Positions 17,716-27,562 of a DNA stretch of 64,000 bases are shown here, piece after piece. Under the pieces are notes generated by a model. That model saw only the letters and a program-made list of their open reading frames with translations, was not told the DNA's origin and did not search any database. The position numbers were made by a program, and so were the translations under genes. Position 1 is the stretch's first letter. Every line of letters begins with the position of its first letter. Source of the DNA: Acidovorax sp. SUPP3334 (GTDB lineage: Bacteria; Pseudomonadota; Gammaproteobacteria; Burkholderiales; Burkholderiaceae_C); the NCBI RefSeq assembly GCF_030159055.1, contig NZ_BQXQ01000005.1:112580-176579 (forward strand), written 5' to 3'.

Positions 17716-18975
17716 ATGACCAGCTACCAGCACATCAAGGTGCCTTCCGAAGGCCAGAAGATCACCGTCAATGCTGACATGTCATTGAATGTGCCGGACC
17801 AACCCATCATTCCGTACATCGAGGGCGATGGCACGGGCCTGGACATCACTCCCGTGATGCTGAAGGTTGTGGATGCAGCCGTGGCGAAGGCCTACGGCGG
17901 CAAGAAAAAGATCCATTGGATGGAAGTGTTTGCGGGTGAAAAGTCCACCAAGGTCTATGGCCCGGACGTATGGCTGCCGGAAGAAACCCTGCACGCCGTG
18001 CGCGACTATGTGGTGTCGATCAAGGGGCCTCTCACCACGCCCGTGGGTGGCGGCATTCGTTCGCTGAACGTCGCATTACGCCAAGAGCTGGATTTGTATG
18101 TGTGCCTGCGCCCGATCCAGTATTTCAAAGGCGTGCCTTCCCCGGTGAAGGAGCCCGAAAAAACCAACATGGTGATCTTCCGTGAGAACTCGGAAGACAT
18201 CTATGCGGGCATCGAGTTCGAAGCAGAATCCGAAAAGGCGAAAAAGCTCATCAAGTTCCTGCAAGACGAGTTCGGCGTCAAGAAGATCCGCTTCCCCGAG
18301 ACTTCCGGCATTGGCGTGAAGCCTGTGTCCAGAGAAGGCACCGAACGCCTGGTGCGCAAGGCCCTTCAATACGCCATCGACAACGACAAGCCCAGCGTGA
18401 CGATCGTGCACAAGGGCAACATCATGAAGTTCACGGAAGGCGCTTTTCGTGACTGGGCTTATGGATTGGCTGCCAAGGAGTTCGGTGCCGAACTGATCGA
18501 TGGCGGTCCATGGATGAAATTCAAGAGCCCCAAGACCGGCAAGGAAATCACGATCAAGGACAGCATTGCGGACGCCTTCCTGCAGCAGATACTGTTGCGC
18601 CCGGCGGAGTACAGCGTCGTGGCCACGCTGAACCTGAACGGCGACTACATCTCCGACGCCCTGGCCGCGCAAGTGGGCGGCATCGGCATTGCGCCGGGTG
18701 CCAACATTTCCGACACCGTCGCGATGTTCGAAGCCACGCACGGCACGGCACCCAAGTACGCAGGCAAGGATTACGTGAACCCGGGTTCAGAGATCTTGTC
18801 GGCAGAAATGATGCTCCGCCACATGGGCTGGACGGAAGCCGCAGACCTCATCATCAGTTCCATCGAGAAGTCGATCGCCAGCAAGAAGGTCACCTATGAT
18901 TTTGCCCGTCTCATGGAGGGGGCGACGCAGGTGAGCTGCTCTGGTTTCGGTCAGGTCATGATCAACAACATGTGA
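17716..18975 (+). CDS. icd: isocitrate dehydrogenase, NADP type
   Basis: Oxidises isocitrate to 2-oxoglutarate in the TCA cycle. The product has 419 residues, close to the E. coli enzyme (416). Substrate-binding regions include [23 protein letters not shown], with the Ser that is phosphorylated by AceK in enterics, and [14 protein letters not shown]. Metal and cofactor regions include [40 protein letters not shown] and [13 protein letters not shown]. It is single and complete, followed by a terminator-like hairpin at 19019-19047. Confidence 0.98.
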   Translation: MTSYQHIKVPSEGQKITVNADMSLNVPDQPIIPYIEGDGTGLDITPVMLKVVDAAVAKAYGGKKKIHWMEVFAGEKSTKVYGPDVWLPEETLHAVRDYVVSIKGPLTTPVGGGIRSLNVALRQELDLYVCLRPIQYFKGVPSPVKEPEKTNMVIFRENSEDIYAGIEFEAESEKAKKLIKFLQDEFGVKKIRFPETSGIGVKPVSREGTERLVRKALQYAIDNDKPSVTIVHKGNIMKFTEGAFRDWAYGLAAKEFGAELIDGGPWMKFKSPKTGKEITIKDSIADAFLQQILLRPAEYSVVATLNLNGDYISDALAAQVGGIGIAPGANISDTVAMFEATHGTAPKYAGKDYVNPGSEILSAEMMLRHMGWTEAADLIISSIEKSIASKKVTYDFARLMEGATQVSCSGFGQVMINNM

Positions 18976-19018
18976 AGAGCTGAGCAAGGTGCCGAAGGTG
19001 CCTGACTTGCGAAGGCGA

Positions 19019-19057
19019 CCCTTGAAGTTCCGGCGGGATTTCAGGGGTTTCTTTTTT
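19019..19057 (+). terminator. probable terminator of icd
   Basis: Stem CCCTTGAA with TTCAGGGG (one G-T pair), a 13-nt loop, and a TTTCTTTTTT run. Confidence 0.6.
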
Positions 19058-19081
19058 GTCGATTGCCGAAGTCGCTCTGCT

Positions 19082-20407
19082 TCAGCGCTCTGCGAAACGT
19101 TGGCGGTGATTTGGCAGCAACTCCAAGGCACGTTCGGCGTTGACCATGACGGGCGGCCTGTCCAGGCTCTTTTCGCTGTCCATCAACAGGCTTTTAAGGG
19201 TATTGGTGTCGAGTTGCGGAGCGCTGGCTTGGATCAGCGCAATCATTCCGCTCACGTGAGCCGCCGCCATTGACGATCCGGTCGCGAAATCGTAGCGACC
19301 CTGCGGTTGCAGCGTGAGCACGTCTTTGCCCGGGGCTCCCAGAATGCCCTTGGCCATCAGGTTGGGATTGTCTGCTGCACCTACGACGATCACGCCCGGC
19401 ACACCGGCCGGAAAACCGGTGCGTTCGCCATTGGCGGGAAGCGCTGCGACGATGGCCCGGCCTTGTTTGACCAACTGTCCCAAAAGGGTGCTCAACAGCG
19501 GGTCGTCGGGGCCGCCCAAGCTCAGGTTGATGGTGCGAGCGTCCGAGGACATGACGGCCACCAGCGCTTTGGCCAGCGTGAATGAGTTGCAGCGTGCACC
19601 AGCCGAGGGCTGGCCTGCCGGATACCAGCATGCCTTGTAGAGGCTTATCTTGGCTTCTGGCGCGATGCCGACGATGCCCTGCAGGTTGTTGCCGACTGCG
19701 GCAATGATGCCTGCCACCTGGGTGCCGTGCTGGTCCTGCTGAAACGTGGCGGCGTTTTCGTCCACCAGGTTATAGACGGCATCGATCTGCCCGCGCAGGT
19801 CTGGATGCTCGGTCTGCGCGCCGGTGTCGATCACTGCGACATGTGCACCTTTTCCGGTGCTGATCTTGTGGGCACGGGCAATCTGCATGTCGCCAAAGCC
19901 TTGCTGCAAAGGCATGTACGGATCGTTATAGGCCACTGCCGGGGACTGGGGCTCCGGGGTTGCGTTGACCGAGAAGTCCTGAAGCGGCTGAGCCAACTGA
20001 ACGCGGTCATCGCGCGACAGGTCTTGCAATAACGCCTCGCGCGAGGCAGTCGCGTTGATTTCGAACACCACGCAATGAGCGTTCATCGGGGGGATTGGCC
20101 ACGCGGCCACTTCCCGCAGCCCATAGTCCGTAGCGATGGACTGAACCGCCTTGGCGGCACGATTGCCCATCGTGTAGCGGGGTGGGGCGCCATAGCTCGA
20201 AAGGCTGGTGCCCGCGCGCCCCGGGACATGCTCCAGCGGATTCGGAACGGCAACGATGATGTACTTTGCGCTGTCCGCCCTCATGCGGGCTTCGCCGGAG
20301 AGTTTCACTCCTGAAGAGTCGGCGCCGGAGGCCTCCGGCGAACTGGTGGTGCAGCCGGAAAGCACCCCGGCAAGTAACAACGCGGCAGCGCAATAACGCA
20401 GTTTCAT
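19082..20407 (-). CDS. lipoprotein subtilisin-family (S8) serine protease
   Basis: 441 residues. A lipoprotein signal ends at LSGC19, so the mature protein is probably anchored in the envelope. Residues about 85-145 look like a subtilase propeptide (VVFEINATASREALLQDLSRDDRVQLAQPL). The catalytic triad is complete: Asp194 (VIDTG), His227 (QHGTQVAG) and Ser379 (ATGSSMAAAHVSG), with oxyanion Asn326. The ATG overlaps the anti-sigma stop by 4 bases, so the two are translationally coupled. The context suggests a role in signal control rather than feeding. The substrate is unknown. Confidence 0.92.
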   Translation of the reverse strand: MKLRYCAAALLLAGVLSGCTTSSPEASGADSSGVKLSGEARMRADSAKYIIVAVPNPLEHVPGRAGTSLSSYGAPPRYTMGNRAAKAVQSIATDYGLREVAAWPIPPMNAHCVVFEINATASREALLQDLSRDDRVQLAQPLQDFSVNATPEPQSPAVAYNDPYMPLQQGFGDMQIARAHKISTGKGAHVAVIDTGAQTEHPDLRGQIDAVYNLVDENAATFQQDQHGTQVAGIIAAVGNNLQGIVGIAPEAKISLYKACWYPAGQPSAGARCNSFTLAKALVAVMSSDARTINLSLGGPDDPLLSTLLGQLVKQGRAIVAALPANGERTGFPAGVPGVIVVGAADNPNLMAKGILGAPGKDVLTLQPQGRYDFATGSSMAAAHVSGMIALIQASAPQLDTNTLKSLLMDSEKSLDRPPVMVNAERALELLPNHRQRFAER

Positions 20408-21084
20408 GGGGTGCCTCCGATGGGTTCCACCATTTGCATGCCAGGCGTGCTGCGAAGCCGCTCCAGGGCTTGGGCGTTCGCACGGCCTGCATCCCTGGTG
20501 GATACGGCGTAAGCGCCCATGGCGTTCGGGCCGCTGACGACCTGCAGATCCAGCGACTGCAGCAAGGTCTTCCAGTCGGCCAGCGTTATCCGCCCGTCGG
20601 GAACGACACGTATGGCGTTGGGCATGCCTGCATCTGCAGCACGCACGATGGCGGGCGGGGTGCTCAACGTCTGGAAGGTGGAAGGCTCCTCGTCCGCCAA
20701 TCGATGGCCCATGAAGGCGAGCGCGACGGCCTGGAGCACCGCGAAAGTCGCCAGCGCATACGTCAACCTGCCAGCGGGACGCCGCTGCACAGGGGTCGGC
20801 TTGGGCAGCGGCTGGTCCAGCAAGGCGCCCATTTCGATGCGCTCCAGCAACTTGTGCAGCCCCGCTTGTTCATCGGGCATGTTGACGGGTGGCAAGGTCA
20901 TGGCAGTCTGGACCTTCTGTTGCATCTGGAGTTCTGTGCGGCACTCGGCGCATTGGGCCAAGTGCTTTTCGACATCGGCACGCTGTTGTTCGCTGGCACT
21001 GCCGTTGACGATCCATGGCAACGTCTCTTGGGTGAGAACGTGGGAGCGGTCTTGTCTTTGCGAGCCTGGGAGACGGTAAGGCAT
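20404..21084 (-). CDS. membrane anti-sigma factor with periplasmic propeptide-like domain
   Basis: 226 residues. The N-terminal zinc-binding anti-sigma motif is H41-x3-C45-x2-C48 (KHLAQCAEC). One membrane segment lies near 107-127 (LTYALATFAVLQAVALAFMG). The periplasmic part ends with a compact domain (about 155-222) reading WKTLLQSLDLQVVSGPNAMGAYAVS, then LERLRSTPGMQMVEP. That pattern resembles subtilase propeptides and the corresponding region of the neighbouring protease. It lies 8 bp after the sigma gene and overlaps the protease gene by 4 bp. The likely role is to hold the ECF sigma factor until an envelope signal arrives. Confidence 0.85.
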   Translation of the reverse strand: MPYRLPGSQRQDRSHVLTQETLPWIVNGSASEQQRADVEKHLAQCAECRTELQMQQKVQTAMTLPPVNMPDEQAGLHKLLERIEMGALLDQPLPKPTPVQRRPAGRLTYALATFAVLQAVALAFMGHRLADEEPSTFQTLSTPPAIVRAADAGMPNAIRVVPDGRITLADWKTLLQSLDLQVVSGPNAMGAYAVSTRDAGRANAQALERLRSTPGMQMVEPIGGTP

Positions 21085-21092
21085 ATTCAGTC

Positions 21093-21719
21093 CTATTGAG
21101 CGGTACTGCGAGTGGCCAAGGCAGGCAGCAAGTTGCGCAGCTTCAGGCGTGCATGGAACATGCGCGCTTTCACGGTGCCAACGGGTGATTGAGTAATGAC
21201 CGCGATCTCTTCCAGCGAATGCCCGCCGGTGTAGGCCAGTTCCAGCACGAGCCGCTGGTCCACAGAAAGTTTTTCCATGCCTTTGTCGAGCCAGTTGCGC
21301 AGTTCCCTGGCATCACCCGGATCGGAGGAAAGATCGGGCTGCGCTTCCACTTCGTCGTCGGACAACTGCAGTGTGTGCGCGCCGCCATCTTGGCGCAGCG
21401 CCTTCAATCCGCAGCGATAGGCGATGCCCATGATCCAAGTGGAAACCTTCGACTCCTCGCGGAAATTGCCTGCTTTTTGCCAGACGATCCAGAAGCAATC
21501 ATTGATGATTTCTTCGATCAGGTCGGCCCGGCGGGTGAGCCTTGTCAAGAATTGGCACAACCGGCGGTGGTAAGTGCGGTACAAGGCCGCCAACGCTGCT
21601 CGATCGCCGGCCGCGATGCCGTGCAGCAAGTCGATATCGGTCGAGTCGTCAGGAAAGGAAGGGGCGGCCATGGTGCGAAGTGAGGGCGGTTTGGCGTCTT
21701 GCGGCGTTTGATATTGCAC
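21093..21719 (-). CDS. ECF-type RNA polymerase sigma factor
   Basis: 208 residues from a GTG; an ATG at 21671 (MAAPSFPDD) would give 192. Region 2 includes ALYRTYHRRLCQFLTRLTRRADLIEEIINDCFWIVWQKAGNF and TWIMGIAYR. Region 4 is KLSVDQRLVLELAYTGGHSLEEIAVITQSPVGTVKARMFHARLKLR. Regions 1.1 and 3 are absent, as expected for ECF factors. First gene of a three-gene operon with its anti-sigma factor and a lipoprotein protease. I could not identify a repeated -35/-10 target within the window. Confidence 0.93.
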   Translation of the reverse strand: MQYQTPQDAKPPSLRTMAAPSFPDDSTDIDLLHGIAAGDRAALAALYRTYHRRLCQFLTRLTRRADLIEEIINDCFWIVWQKAGNFREESKVSTWIMGIAYRCGLKALRQDGGAHTLQLSDDEVEAQPDLSSDPGDARELRNWLDKGMEKLSVDQRLVLELAYTGGHSLEEIAVITQSPVGTVKARMFHARLKLRNLLPALATRSTAQ

Positions 21720-21757
21720 CGTAAGTGCCCATGGTGCACCAAAAGGTTGCTACCGCT

Positions 21758-22468
21758 TCAAAAAGAACGCGCCCACATGAAAGACCAGTTACCCGCCACG
21801 TTGCCCGGGTACACCGAATTCGCCCGGCTATCGGCTGTCAGATAGCTGAGCGTGGCACGCCAGGGGCCCTGGCGCCAAGCCAACCCGACACTTCCATAGG
21901 CGTAGCGACCTTGTGGCCTGACTTGTGCCAGCCCGATGGTGCTGGTCAGCGAAAATTGATCGTCCAATGGCAGTCGGCCCCCCATATCGAGGGCCCATCG
22001 CATGGGACGCGCCCTATCAATGGTGTGTGGATAGCGAAATACCGAAGCGCCGGCGACGATCAGATCGCGATAACTGAAGCTCAGGCCCGTCTCCAGGCGA
22101 TCCAGCAGTTGGGCCGTCGGATTGTCCGGATAAGCGTAGTACTGCGTGACGGCCTGATACTGCCAGTCATTGGACAGCACCCCGTCATAGGCGAGGCGGA
22201 CGATCGCGCGGCCGTATCGGCGGCCATTCGTTTGCATTCCCAGCACGGCACCGGCCGACCAGCCCGTGGCGTCGTAGAGGGTAACGAGTCCCTGAACGAT
22301 CGGTCGCCGGATGGGGGTCTGGAATCCCCGCTCGGTGAGATCGCTGCTCACTGCGATCTCACCGGTCACGTCACGGGTCTGTGCGACGCAACTGGCCGTT
22401 GCTCCCAAAAGGATCAAAGGCAGCAGGTTGCGGGCGGGGCTGTTGATCCAATTTGAGCAAGAGGTCAT
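21758..22468 (-). CDS. TorF-like outer-membrane protein (putative porin)
   Basis: 236 residues. A signal peptide (NLLPLILLGATASCVAQ) precedes a beta-rich protein that starts DVTGEIAVSSDLTERGFQTP and ends with a C-terminal Phe (WARSF), as outer-membrane barrels do. The start and spacing of aromatic strands fit the Gcw_chp/TorF family (about 230 residues). It lies 27 bp after gudD and 38 bp before the ECF sigma gene, all on one strand, so it may be the outer-membrane port for sugar acids or a target of the sigma system. Neither is proven. Confidence 0.75.
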   Translation of the reverse strand: MTSCSNWINSPARNLLPLILLGATASCVAQTRDVTGEIAVSSDLTERGFQTPIRRPIVQGLVTLYDATGWSAGAVLGMQTNGRRYGRAIVRLAYDGVLSNDWQYQAVTQYYAYPDNPTAQLLDRLETGLSFSYRDLIVAGASVFRYPHTIDRARPMRWALDMGGRLPLDDQFSLTSTIGLAQVRPQGRYAYGSVGLAWRQGPWRATLSYLTADSRANSVYPGNVAGNWSFMWARSF

Positions 22469-22495
22469 GACAGCAGTTTAGGCCAGCTCAGCCGT

Positions 22496-23881
22496 TCATC
22501 GAACCAGGCAAGGCTGTTTGGGGTCGAATGTCCAGCCGGCGTGCAGGTATTGCATTGCGATGCTGTCATTTCTTGAGCCCAGGCCATGTTGCTGGTACAG
22601 CTGATGGGCGCGCTCCACAGCCGCCATGTCCAACTGGACGCCCAGACCTGGGGTTTGCGGCACGGTGACATGCCCATCGACGATCTGCAAGGGCGACTGG
22701 GTCAGGCCCTGGCCGTCCTGCCAGATCCAGTGGGTATCGATGGCGGTGACCTTGCCGGGCGCTGCCGCCGCCACATGCGTGAACATCGCCAGGGACACGT
22801 CGAAGTGGTTATTGGAATGCGAGCCCCAGGTCAGGCCCCAGTCGCGGCAGGTCTGCGCCACGCGAACGGAGCCCGCCATGGTCCAGAAATGCGGGTCGGC
22901 CAGTGGAATGTCCACAGACTGCAGCGACAGGGCGTGCACCATCTGCCGCCAGTCGGTGGCCACCATGTTGGTGGCTGTGGGAAGCCCCGTGGCCCGCCGG
23001 AATTCGGCCATGACCTCACGGCCCGAGAAACCGTCTTCAGCACCGCAAGGGTCTTCCGCATAGGCGAGCACGCCATGCAGGTCGCGGCACAGGCGCACGG
23101 CGTCTTTCAGCAGCCAGCCCCCGTTCGGATCGAGCGTCACGCGGGCCTTGGGGAAGCGTTCGTGCAGCGCACGAATGGCCAGCACTTCGTCTTCGCCGCG
23201 CAGCACGCCGCCCTTGAGCTTGAAATCGTTGAAGCCATAGCGCGCATGCGCAGCTTCGGCCTGGCGGACGATGGTCTCCGGCGTGAGGGCTTGCAGGTGG
23301 CGAACGCGGCTCCAATCGCTTTCAGCGGCATCGACATCTTCGGCCCGCACGTAGGGAAGATCGGTCTTGGCCGAATCGCCGATGAAAAAGAGATAACCCA
23401 GCATTTCCACCCGATCGCGTTGTTGCCCTTCGCCAAGCAGCGCCGCCACCGGCACGCCCAGGTGCTGTCCCAGCAGGTCGAGCAGTGCCGATTCGACGGC
23501 GGTGACGGCATGGATGGCGATGCGCAGGTCGAATGTCTGCAGGCCGCGCCCGCCGCTATCGCGCCCTGCCAGCGCACCCTGCACCTTTTGCAGCAGCGCA
23601 AGGTGGTTGCCGACAGGTTGGCCGACCAGCAGCGGCCTGGTGTCTTCCAACGCCTGCCGGATCTTTTCGCCACCCGGCACTTCACCCACCCCGGTGCGCC
23701 CGGCGCTGTCGGTCAGGATGAAGAGGTTGCGTGTGAAAAACGGTGCGTGCGCGCCGCTCAGGTTGAGCAGCATGCCATCGCGTCCGGCGACTGGAATAAC
23801 GCGCACTTCTGTGACGACTGGGATGGAAATGGCAGTGGGCATGGTGATGGGCTTCGGAGAATTCGGAGCGAGGTGATTCAA
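22496..23881 (-). CDS. gudD: glucarate dehydratase
   Basis: An enolase-superfamily enzyme that dehydrates D-glucarate (and L-idarate) to 5-dehydro-4-deoxyglucarate. 461 residues. Catalytic signatures are NDFKLKGG (Lys base), TLDPNGGW and [21 protein letters not shown] (metal ligands), and the His-Asp side [17 protein letters not shown] with AIDTHWIWQ. The ATG overlaps the stop of the upstream 2-hydroxyacid dehydrogenase by 4 bases, fixing this start. It is central to the uronate/aldarate pathway of the island. Confidence 0.95.
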   Translation of the reverse strand: MNHLAPNSPKPITMPTAISIPVVTEVRVIPVAGRDGMLLNLSGAHAPFFTRNLFILTDSAGRTGVGEVPGGEKIRQALEDTRPLLVGQPVGNHLALLQKVQGALAGRDSGGRGLQTFDLRIAIHAVTAVESALLDLLGQHLGVPVAALLGEGQQRDRVEMLGYLFFIGDSAKTDLPYVRAEDVDAAESDWSRVRHLQALTPETIVRQAEAAHARYGFNDFKLKGGVLRGEDEVLAIRALHERFPKARVTLDPNGGWLLKDAVRLCRDLHGVLAYAEDPCGAEDGFSGREVMAEFRRATGLPTATNMVATDWRQMVHALSLQSVDIPLADPHFWTMAGSVRVAQTCRDWGLTWGSHSNNHFDVSLAMFTHVAAAAPGKVTAIDTHWIWQDGQGLTQSPLQIVDGHVTVPQTPGLGVQLDMAAVERAHQLYQQHGLGSRNDSIAMQYLHAGWTFDPKQPCLVR

Positions 23882-24837
23882 GGACCTGGCACCGGAGCGC
23901 GAACCGCTCCCGTACCGTAGAAAGCGTGCAGGTTGTCCAGCACCAGGTCGGCCATGGCGCGGCGGGTTTCGTGGGTGGCACTGGCGGTGTGCGGCGTGAG
24001 CACCACGTTATCCAGCGCCTGCAGCGCGGCGGGGACGGACGGCTCGTTGTCGAAGACGTCCAGCCCGGCACCGGCAATTCGGCGGTCTGCCAGCGCTTCG
24101 ATCAGGGCCGTCTCATCGACCACGCTGCCGCGCGCGACATTGATCAGAAAACCACGGGGGCCCAACGCATCGAGCACCGTGCGATCAATGAGATGGCGGG
24201 TTTCTGCGCCACCGGCCACCGTGAGCACCAGGTAATCGGCCCATCGGGCCAACTCCACCAGGGACGCGAAGTAGGGCATGCTGGATTCTCCGCTGGGGCG
24301 GCGGTTGTGATAGCCCATCTCCATGCGAAAGCCCGTTGCACGTTCGGCCACGGCCTGGCCGATGCGGCCCATGCCTACGATGCCCAGGCGCTTGCCGGAC
24401 ACCCGGCTCTGCGGCGCAAACCGCGCATGGGTCCAGTCGCCGCGACGGACGAAACGGTCGCTCGCACTCACGCCGCGCGACACGTCCAGCAACAGGGCGA
24501 AAGCCATGTCTGCCACGCAGTCGTTCAGCACACCGGGGGTGTACCCGACCTGTATGCCGCGCGATCTGGCCGTAGCGACGTCCAGCGCGTCGAATCCCAC
24601 CCCGAAGCTGCTGATGACTTTCAGGTTCGGCAAGGCATCGATCACCTCGCGCTTCAAGCCGATGGAGGCCGAAGTCACCACCCCGGTGAACTCCTGGCCC
24701 CGCTCGGCCAGAAAGAGCGATGAATCCGGTTGGTCCGACAGGAAAACCACGTCGAACTGCTCGGCAAGATCGGTTTCGAGGGCCGGCAGCGGCAGGCGGG
24801 CGATTTGCAGGATTCGGGGCCGATGTGTGGTGCTCAT
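23878..24837 (-). CDS. D-isomer-specific 2-hydroxyacid dehydrogenase
   Basis: NAD(P)H-dependent reductase of a 2-oxoacid, 319 residues. The Rossmann motif is [15 protein letters not shown]. Catalytic residues are Arg in VARGSVVD, a Glu in the following helix, and His in [13 protein letters not shown]. The family includes glyoxylate and hydroxypyruvate reductases. Being translationally coupled to gudD, it may handle glyoxylate, tartronate semialdehyde or a keto-sugar acid in the same pathway. The exact substrate cannot be read from sequence. Confidence 0.9.
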   Translation of the reverse strand: MSTTHRPRILQIARLPLPALETDLAEQFDVVFLSDQPDSSLFLAERGQEFTGVVTSASIGLKREVIDALPNLKVISSFGVGFDALDVATARSRGIQVGYTPGVLNDCVADMAFALLLDVSRGVSASDRFVRRGDWTHARFAPQSRVSGKRLGIVGMGRIGQAVAERATGFRMEMGYHNRRPSGESSMPYFASLVELARWADYLVLTVAGGAETRHLIDRTVLDALGPRGFLINVARGSVVDETALIEALADRRIAGAGLDVFDNEPSVPAALQALDNVVLTPHTASATHETRRAMADLVLDNLHAFYGTGAVRAPVPGP

Positions 24838-24880
24838 GGCGGAAGTTGCGGCTGCGTTGACGGCGATTCAAAGCCGATGG

Positions 24881-24908
24881 CGAAGGCCGGATGTCGATCC
24901 GGCCTTCG
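24881..24908. repeat. 12-bp inverted repeat after the NTF2-like lipoprotein gene
   Basis: CGAAGGCCGGAT and its exact complement are separated by GTCG. It lies 15 bp beyond the stop of the minus-strand gene at 24924 and may act as a terminator or RNA 3'-end stabiliser, though no T-run follows. Confidence 0.55.
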
Positions 24909-24923
24909 AGGGGGAAAGAAGCG

Positions 24924-25382
24924 TCAGTGCGCCGTGCGAACGGCCTGGCGGGCCAGCAGTTTCCAGTCGGCGCCTTGCTTTTGCCAGACGCCCAGGATCT
25001 TGATCTGCACCTTGCCGGGCTTGCCCGAGTCGTTGGTGTCGGCCGTGAGGGTGTGGCGAACGATGGCCGCGTCACCCACCACCTTGATCGTCTGGTCGCT
25101 GATCACGATGGTGACGAAATCTGATTTACCGGCCATCAGATCGCCGATGAAGCTGGCCTTGGTATCCACGCGGCCGCCGGAATGGCCGTAGCTCAGGTCG
25201 TCCGCCACCAGTTGGCCCAGGGCCGCCGGGGTGGGATCGATCATCGCGATGCGCAGGCGCTCGGCAGCGGTGGCGACCGCCTGCTCTGACGGAGCACCGG
25301 AATTCATGGACGTTGCGGCGCAACCTCCCAGGGCGAAGATGGTGACGGCAGTCGCCGCCGCAAGGAACAGTTTTTTGTACAT
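24924..25382 (-). CDS. NTF2-like (DUF4440/SnoaL type) lipoprotein
   Basis: 152 residues from MYKKLF at 25382. A lipoprotein signal ends at ALGGC. The mature part has the cone-fold pattern of nuclear-transport-factor-2-like proteins: AERLRIAMIDPTPAALGQLVADDLSYGHSGGRVDTKASFIGDL, then VVGDAAIVRHTLTAD and GVWQKQGADWKLLARQAV. Such proteins bind or isomerise small molecules. It lies between kdgD and the hydroxyacid dehydrogenase on the same strand, so it may serve sugar-acid metabolism in the periplasm, but no function is assigned. Confidence 0.82.
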   Translation of the reverse strand: MYKKLFLAAATAVTIFALGGCAATSMNSGAPSEQAVATAAERLRIAMIDPTPAALGQLVADDLSYGHSGGRVDTKASFIGDLMAGKSDFVTIVISDQTIKVVGDAAIVRHTLTADTNDSGKPGKVQIKILGVWQKQGADWKLLARQAVRTAH

Positions 25383-25495
25383 GGCTTGTCTCGGTTGGTT
25401 TGGTTTTAGGGTCGCCACGTGTCCGATTGCCACTTCACCGGCGTCCGTGCACGGCCGGACGCCGGCTTTCCGCCGGCAAGTCTTCGTGCTTGGGC

Positions 25496-26407
25496 TTATT
25501 GCGGGCCGAGCTTGTCGATGAGGGCCTTGAGCTCTTCCATTTCGCCCGGCTTCAGGTCGGTGAGGGGGGCACGCACCGGGCCGGCATCGTGGCCAACGAT
25601 CTTGGCGCCCGCCTTGACGATGCTGACCGCATAGCCCGCCATGCGGTTGCGCAGTTCGAGGTAGGGCATGAAAAACTCGCGCAGCAGGTGGTGCTGGGTC
25701 GCCAGATCGTCATTCGCCACGGCCTTGTAGAAGTCCATCGCCGTCTTGGGAATGAAGTTGAACACGGCCGACGAGTACACGGGCGTGCCCAGTGCCTTGT
25801 AGGCTGCGGCATACACCTCGGCCGTCGGCAGGCCGCCCAGGTAGGCGAAGCGGTCACCCATCCTCATGTAGATGGAGTTCATCGATTCGATGTCGCCCAC
25901 GCCGTCCTTGAAGCCCACCAGGTTGGCGTTGCGCTCGGCCAGGCGTGCCAGCGTCTCCGGGGCGAAACGGCTCTGGCCGCGGTTGTAGACGATCACGCCG
26001 AACTTCACGCTCTTGCAGACTTCCTCGACGTGTGCGGCCAGGCCTTCCTGGCCGGCTTCGGTCAGGTAGTGGGGCAGCAGCAGAATGCCGTGCGCGCCGG
26101 CCTTTTCTGCGGCCTGTGCGCACTGGATGGCGAAGCGGGTCGGGCCGCCGGCGCCCGCGATGATCGGCACCTTGCCGCGGCAGGTGTCCACTGCGGTCTT
26201 GATGATGCCGGGATATTCGTCCGCCGTGAGAGAGAAGAACTCACCCGTGCCACCCGCTGCGAAGAGCGCGCTGGCACCGTAGGGCGCCAGCCACTCCAGA
26301 CGCTCGGCATAGCCCTTGGCGTTGAATTGGCCCTGGGCATCGAAGTCCGTGAGCGGAAACGACAGCAGGCCGGAGCCCATGATGGTCTTGAGTTCTTGAG
26401 GTTGCAT
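25496..26407 (-). CDS. kdgD: 5-dehydro-4-deoxyglucarate dehydratase
   Basis: A DHDPS/NAL-family aldolase-fold enzyme that dehydrates and decarboxylates 5-dehydro-4-deoxyglucarate to alpha-ketoglutarate semialdehyde. 303 residues. The Schiff-base lysine is in [11 protein letters not shown], preceded by the Tyr of [11 protein letters not shown]; the N-terminal GxGE-type loop is [12 protein letters not shown]. It lies 38 bp downstream of a Bug receptor gene and acts directly after GudD in the pathway. Confidence 0.93.
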   Translation of the reverse strand: MQPQELKTIMGSGLLSFPLTDFDAQGQFNAKGYAERLEWLAPYGASALFAAGGTGEFFSLTADEYPGIIKTAVDTCRGKVPIIAGAGGPTRFAIQCAQAAEKAGAHGILLLPHYLTEAGQEGLAAHVEEVCKSVKFGVIVYNRGQSRFAPETLARLAERNANLVGFKDGVGDIESMNSIYMRMGDRFAYLGGLPTAEVYAAAYKALGTPVYSSAVFNFIPKTAMDFYKAVANDDLATQHHLLREFFMPYLELRNRMAGYAVSIVKAGAKIVGHDAGPVRAPLTDLKPGEMEELKALIDKLGPQ

Positions 26408-26445
26408 GGCGGTACGGTAATGAAGTGGGGAAAGGTCAGGGGAAA

Positions 26446-27420
26446 TCAGTCGAGGCGGATCTGCGCATCCGACACCACGCTGGCCCAGCGTGCGCGTTCC
26501 TTCTCGAAGAACTTGTCTTGCTCGGCGACCGCCATGGTCACGACCTCTGCGCCCTGGCCAGCCAGCCGGGAGCGGATTTCAGGCGTGCGGATGACGGAGA
26601 TGAGCGCGGTGTTCAAGCGCTGCACGATGGGGTCCGGCGCGCCGCGCGGCACGAGAATGCCTTGCCACGTGCCTGACTCGAAACCGGGAATGCCTTGTTC
26701 GGCGATGGTCGGCACATCGGCCAGCAGCGGCATGCGGGTGCCCTTGGACAAAGCCAGCACCTTGAGCTTGCCGCTCTGCACGTGGGGCAGGGTGGCCAGC
26801 ATGCCGTTCATCAGCACTTGCGTCTGGCCGGCCATGGTGTCCTGGATGGCGGTCACGCCGCCCTTGTAGGGCACGTACTGCCAGCGAGCACCGCTGGCGC
26901 GCTCGAGCGCCACGCCGGCCAGGTGCGGCGCGCTGCCCGTGGCGGTCACGGCGAAGTTCAGGTCGGCCGTCTTCGACAGCGCGATCAGTTCTTTCAGGTT
27001 GTTGGCCGGCACCGAAGGGTGCACCACCAGCATGTGCGGCGAATAGGCCAGCATGGTGGCGCCGCGAAGGTCCTTGGACGGATTGAAAGGCAGCTTGGTA
27101 TAGACGGAAGGGCTGATCGCCAGCGCGCCGACGTCGCACAGCAGCATCGTGTAGCCATCCGGCTGGGCCTTGGCCACGAAGTCGGCGCCCAGGTTGCCGT
27201 TGGCGCCGGGCTTGTGCTCGACGATGACGTTCTGTTTCAGCATGTCCGACAGCGGCTGGCTGATGGCACGCGCGATGATGTCCGAACTGCCGCCCGGAGG
27301 GTAGGGCACGATGAGGCGCAACGTTTTCGTGGGCCAATTGGCGGTCTGGCCCATGGCGGTGGTGCTGGCGAGGGCGGCGGCACCATAAACCATGGCGTGG
27401 CGGCGGTTCAAACTCATCAC
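26446..27420 (-). CDS. Bug-family (TctC) solute-binding protein
   Basis: 324 residues with a signal peptide containing [20 protein letters not shown]. The mature protein has the family pattern [33 protein letters not shown], then [23 protein letters not shown], and [20 protein letters not shown]. These periplasmic receptors usually bind carboxylates. No TctA or TctB permease is in the window, so it is an orphan receptor. A GTTGTA-type palindrome at 27452 lies before it, and it heads the minus-strand catabolic operon. Confidence 0.93.
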   Translation of the reverse strand: MMSLNRRHAMVYGAAALASTTAMGQTANWPTKTLRLIVPYPPGGSSDIIARAISQPLSDMLKQNVIVEHKPGANGNLGADFVAKAQPDGYTMLLCDVGALAISPSVYTKLPFNPSKDLRGATMLAYSPHMLVVHPSVPANNLKELIALSKTADLNFAVTATGSAPHLAGVALERASGARWQYVPYKGGVTAIQDTMAGQTQVLMNGMLATLPHVQSGKLKVLALSKGTRMPLLADVPTIAEQGIPGFESGTWQGILVPRGAPDPIVQRLNTALISVIRTPEIRSRLAGQGAEVVTMAVAEQDKFFEKERARWASVVSDAQIRLD

Positions 27421-27451
27421 ATGTCTCCTTGCCTTGGATAAAAAATTTCTT

Positions 27452-27471
27452 GTTGTACGTCATCATACAAC
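27452..27471. promoter_or_regulatory. probable FadR-type operator before the catabolic operon
   Basis: GTTGTACGT-CATCATACAAC is an inverted repeat with half-sites TTGTACG and TTGTATG. The same TTGTATGA half-site is found at 28432 between the regulator and udh. It sits about 30 bp upstream of the Bug receptor start. Confidence 0.6.
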
Positions 27472-27562
27472 TGAAAAATAGCAAGGCACAAGCGCCAATC
27501 ACCGCATTTCCATGCCTCTTCGGGTTAACGAGGAGGTGCCCCCGGCAGCCGATATGAGGCGA

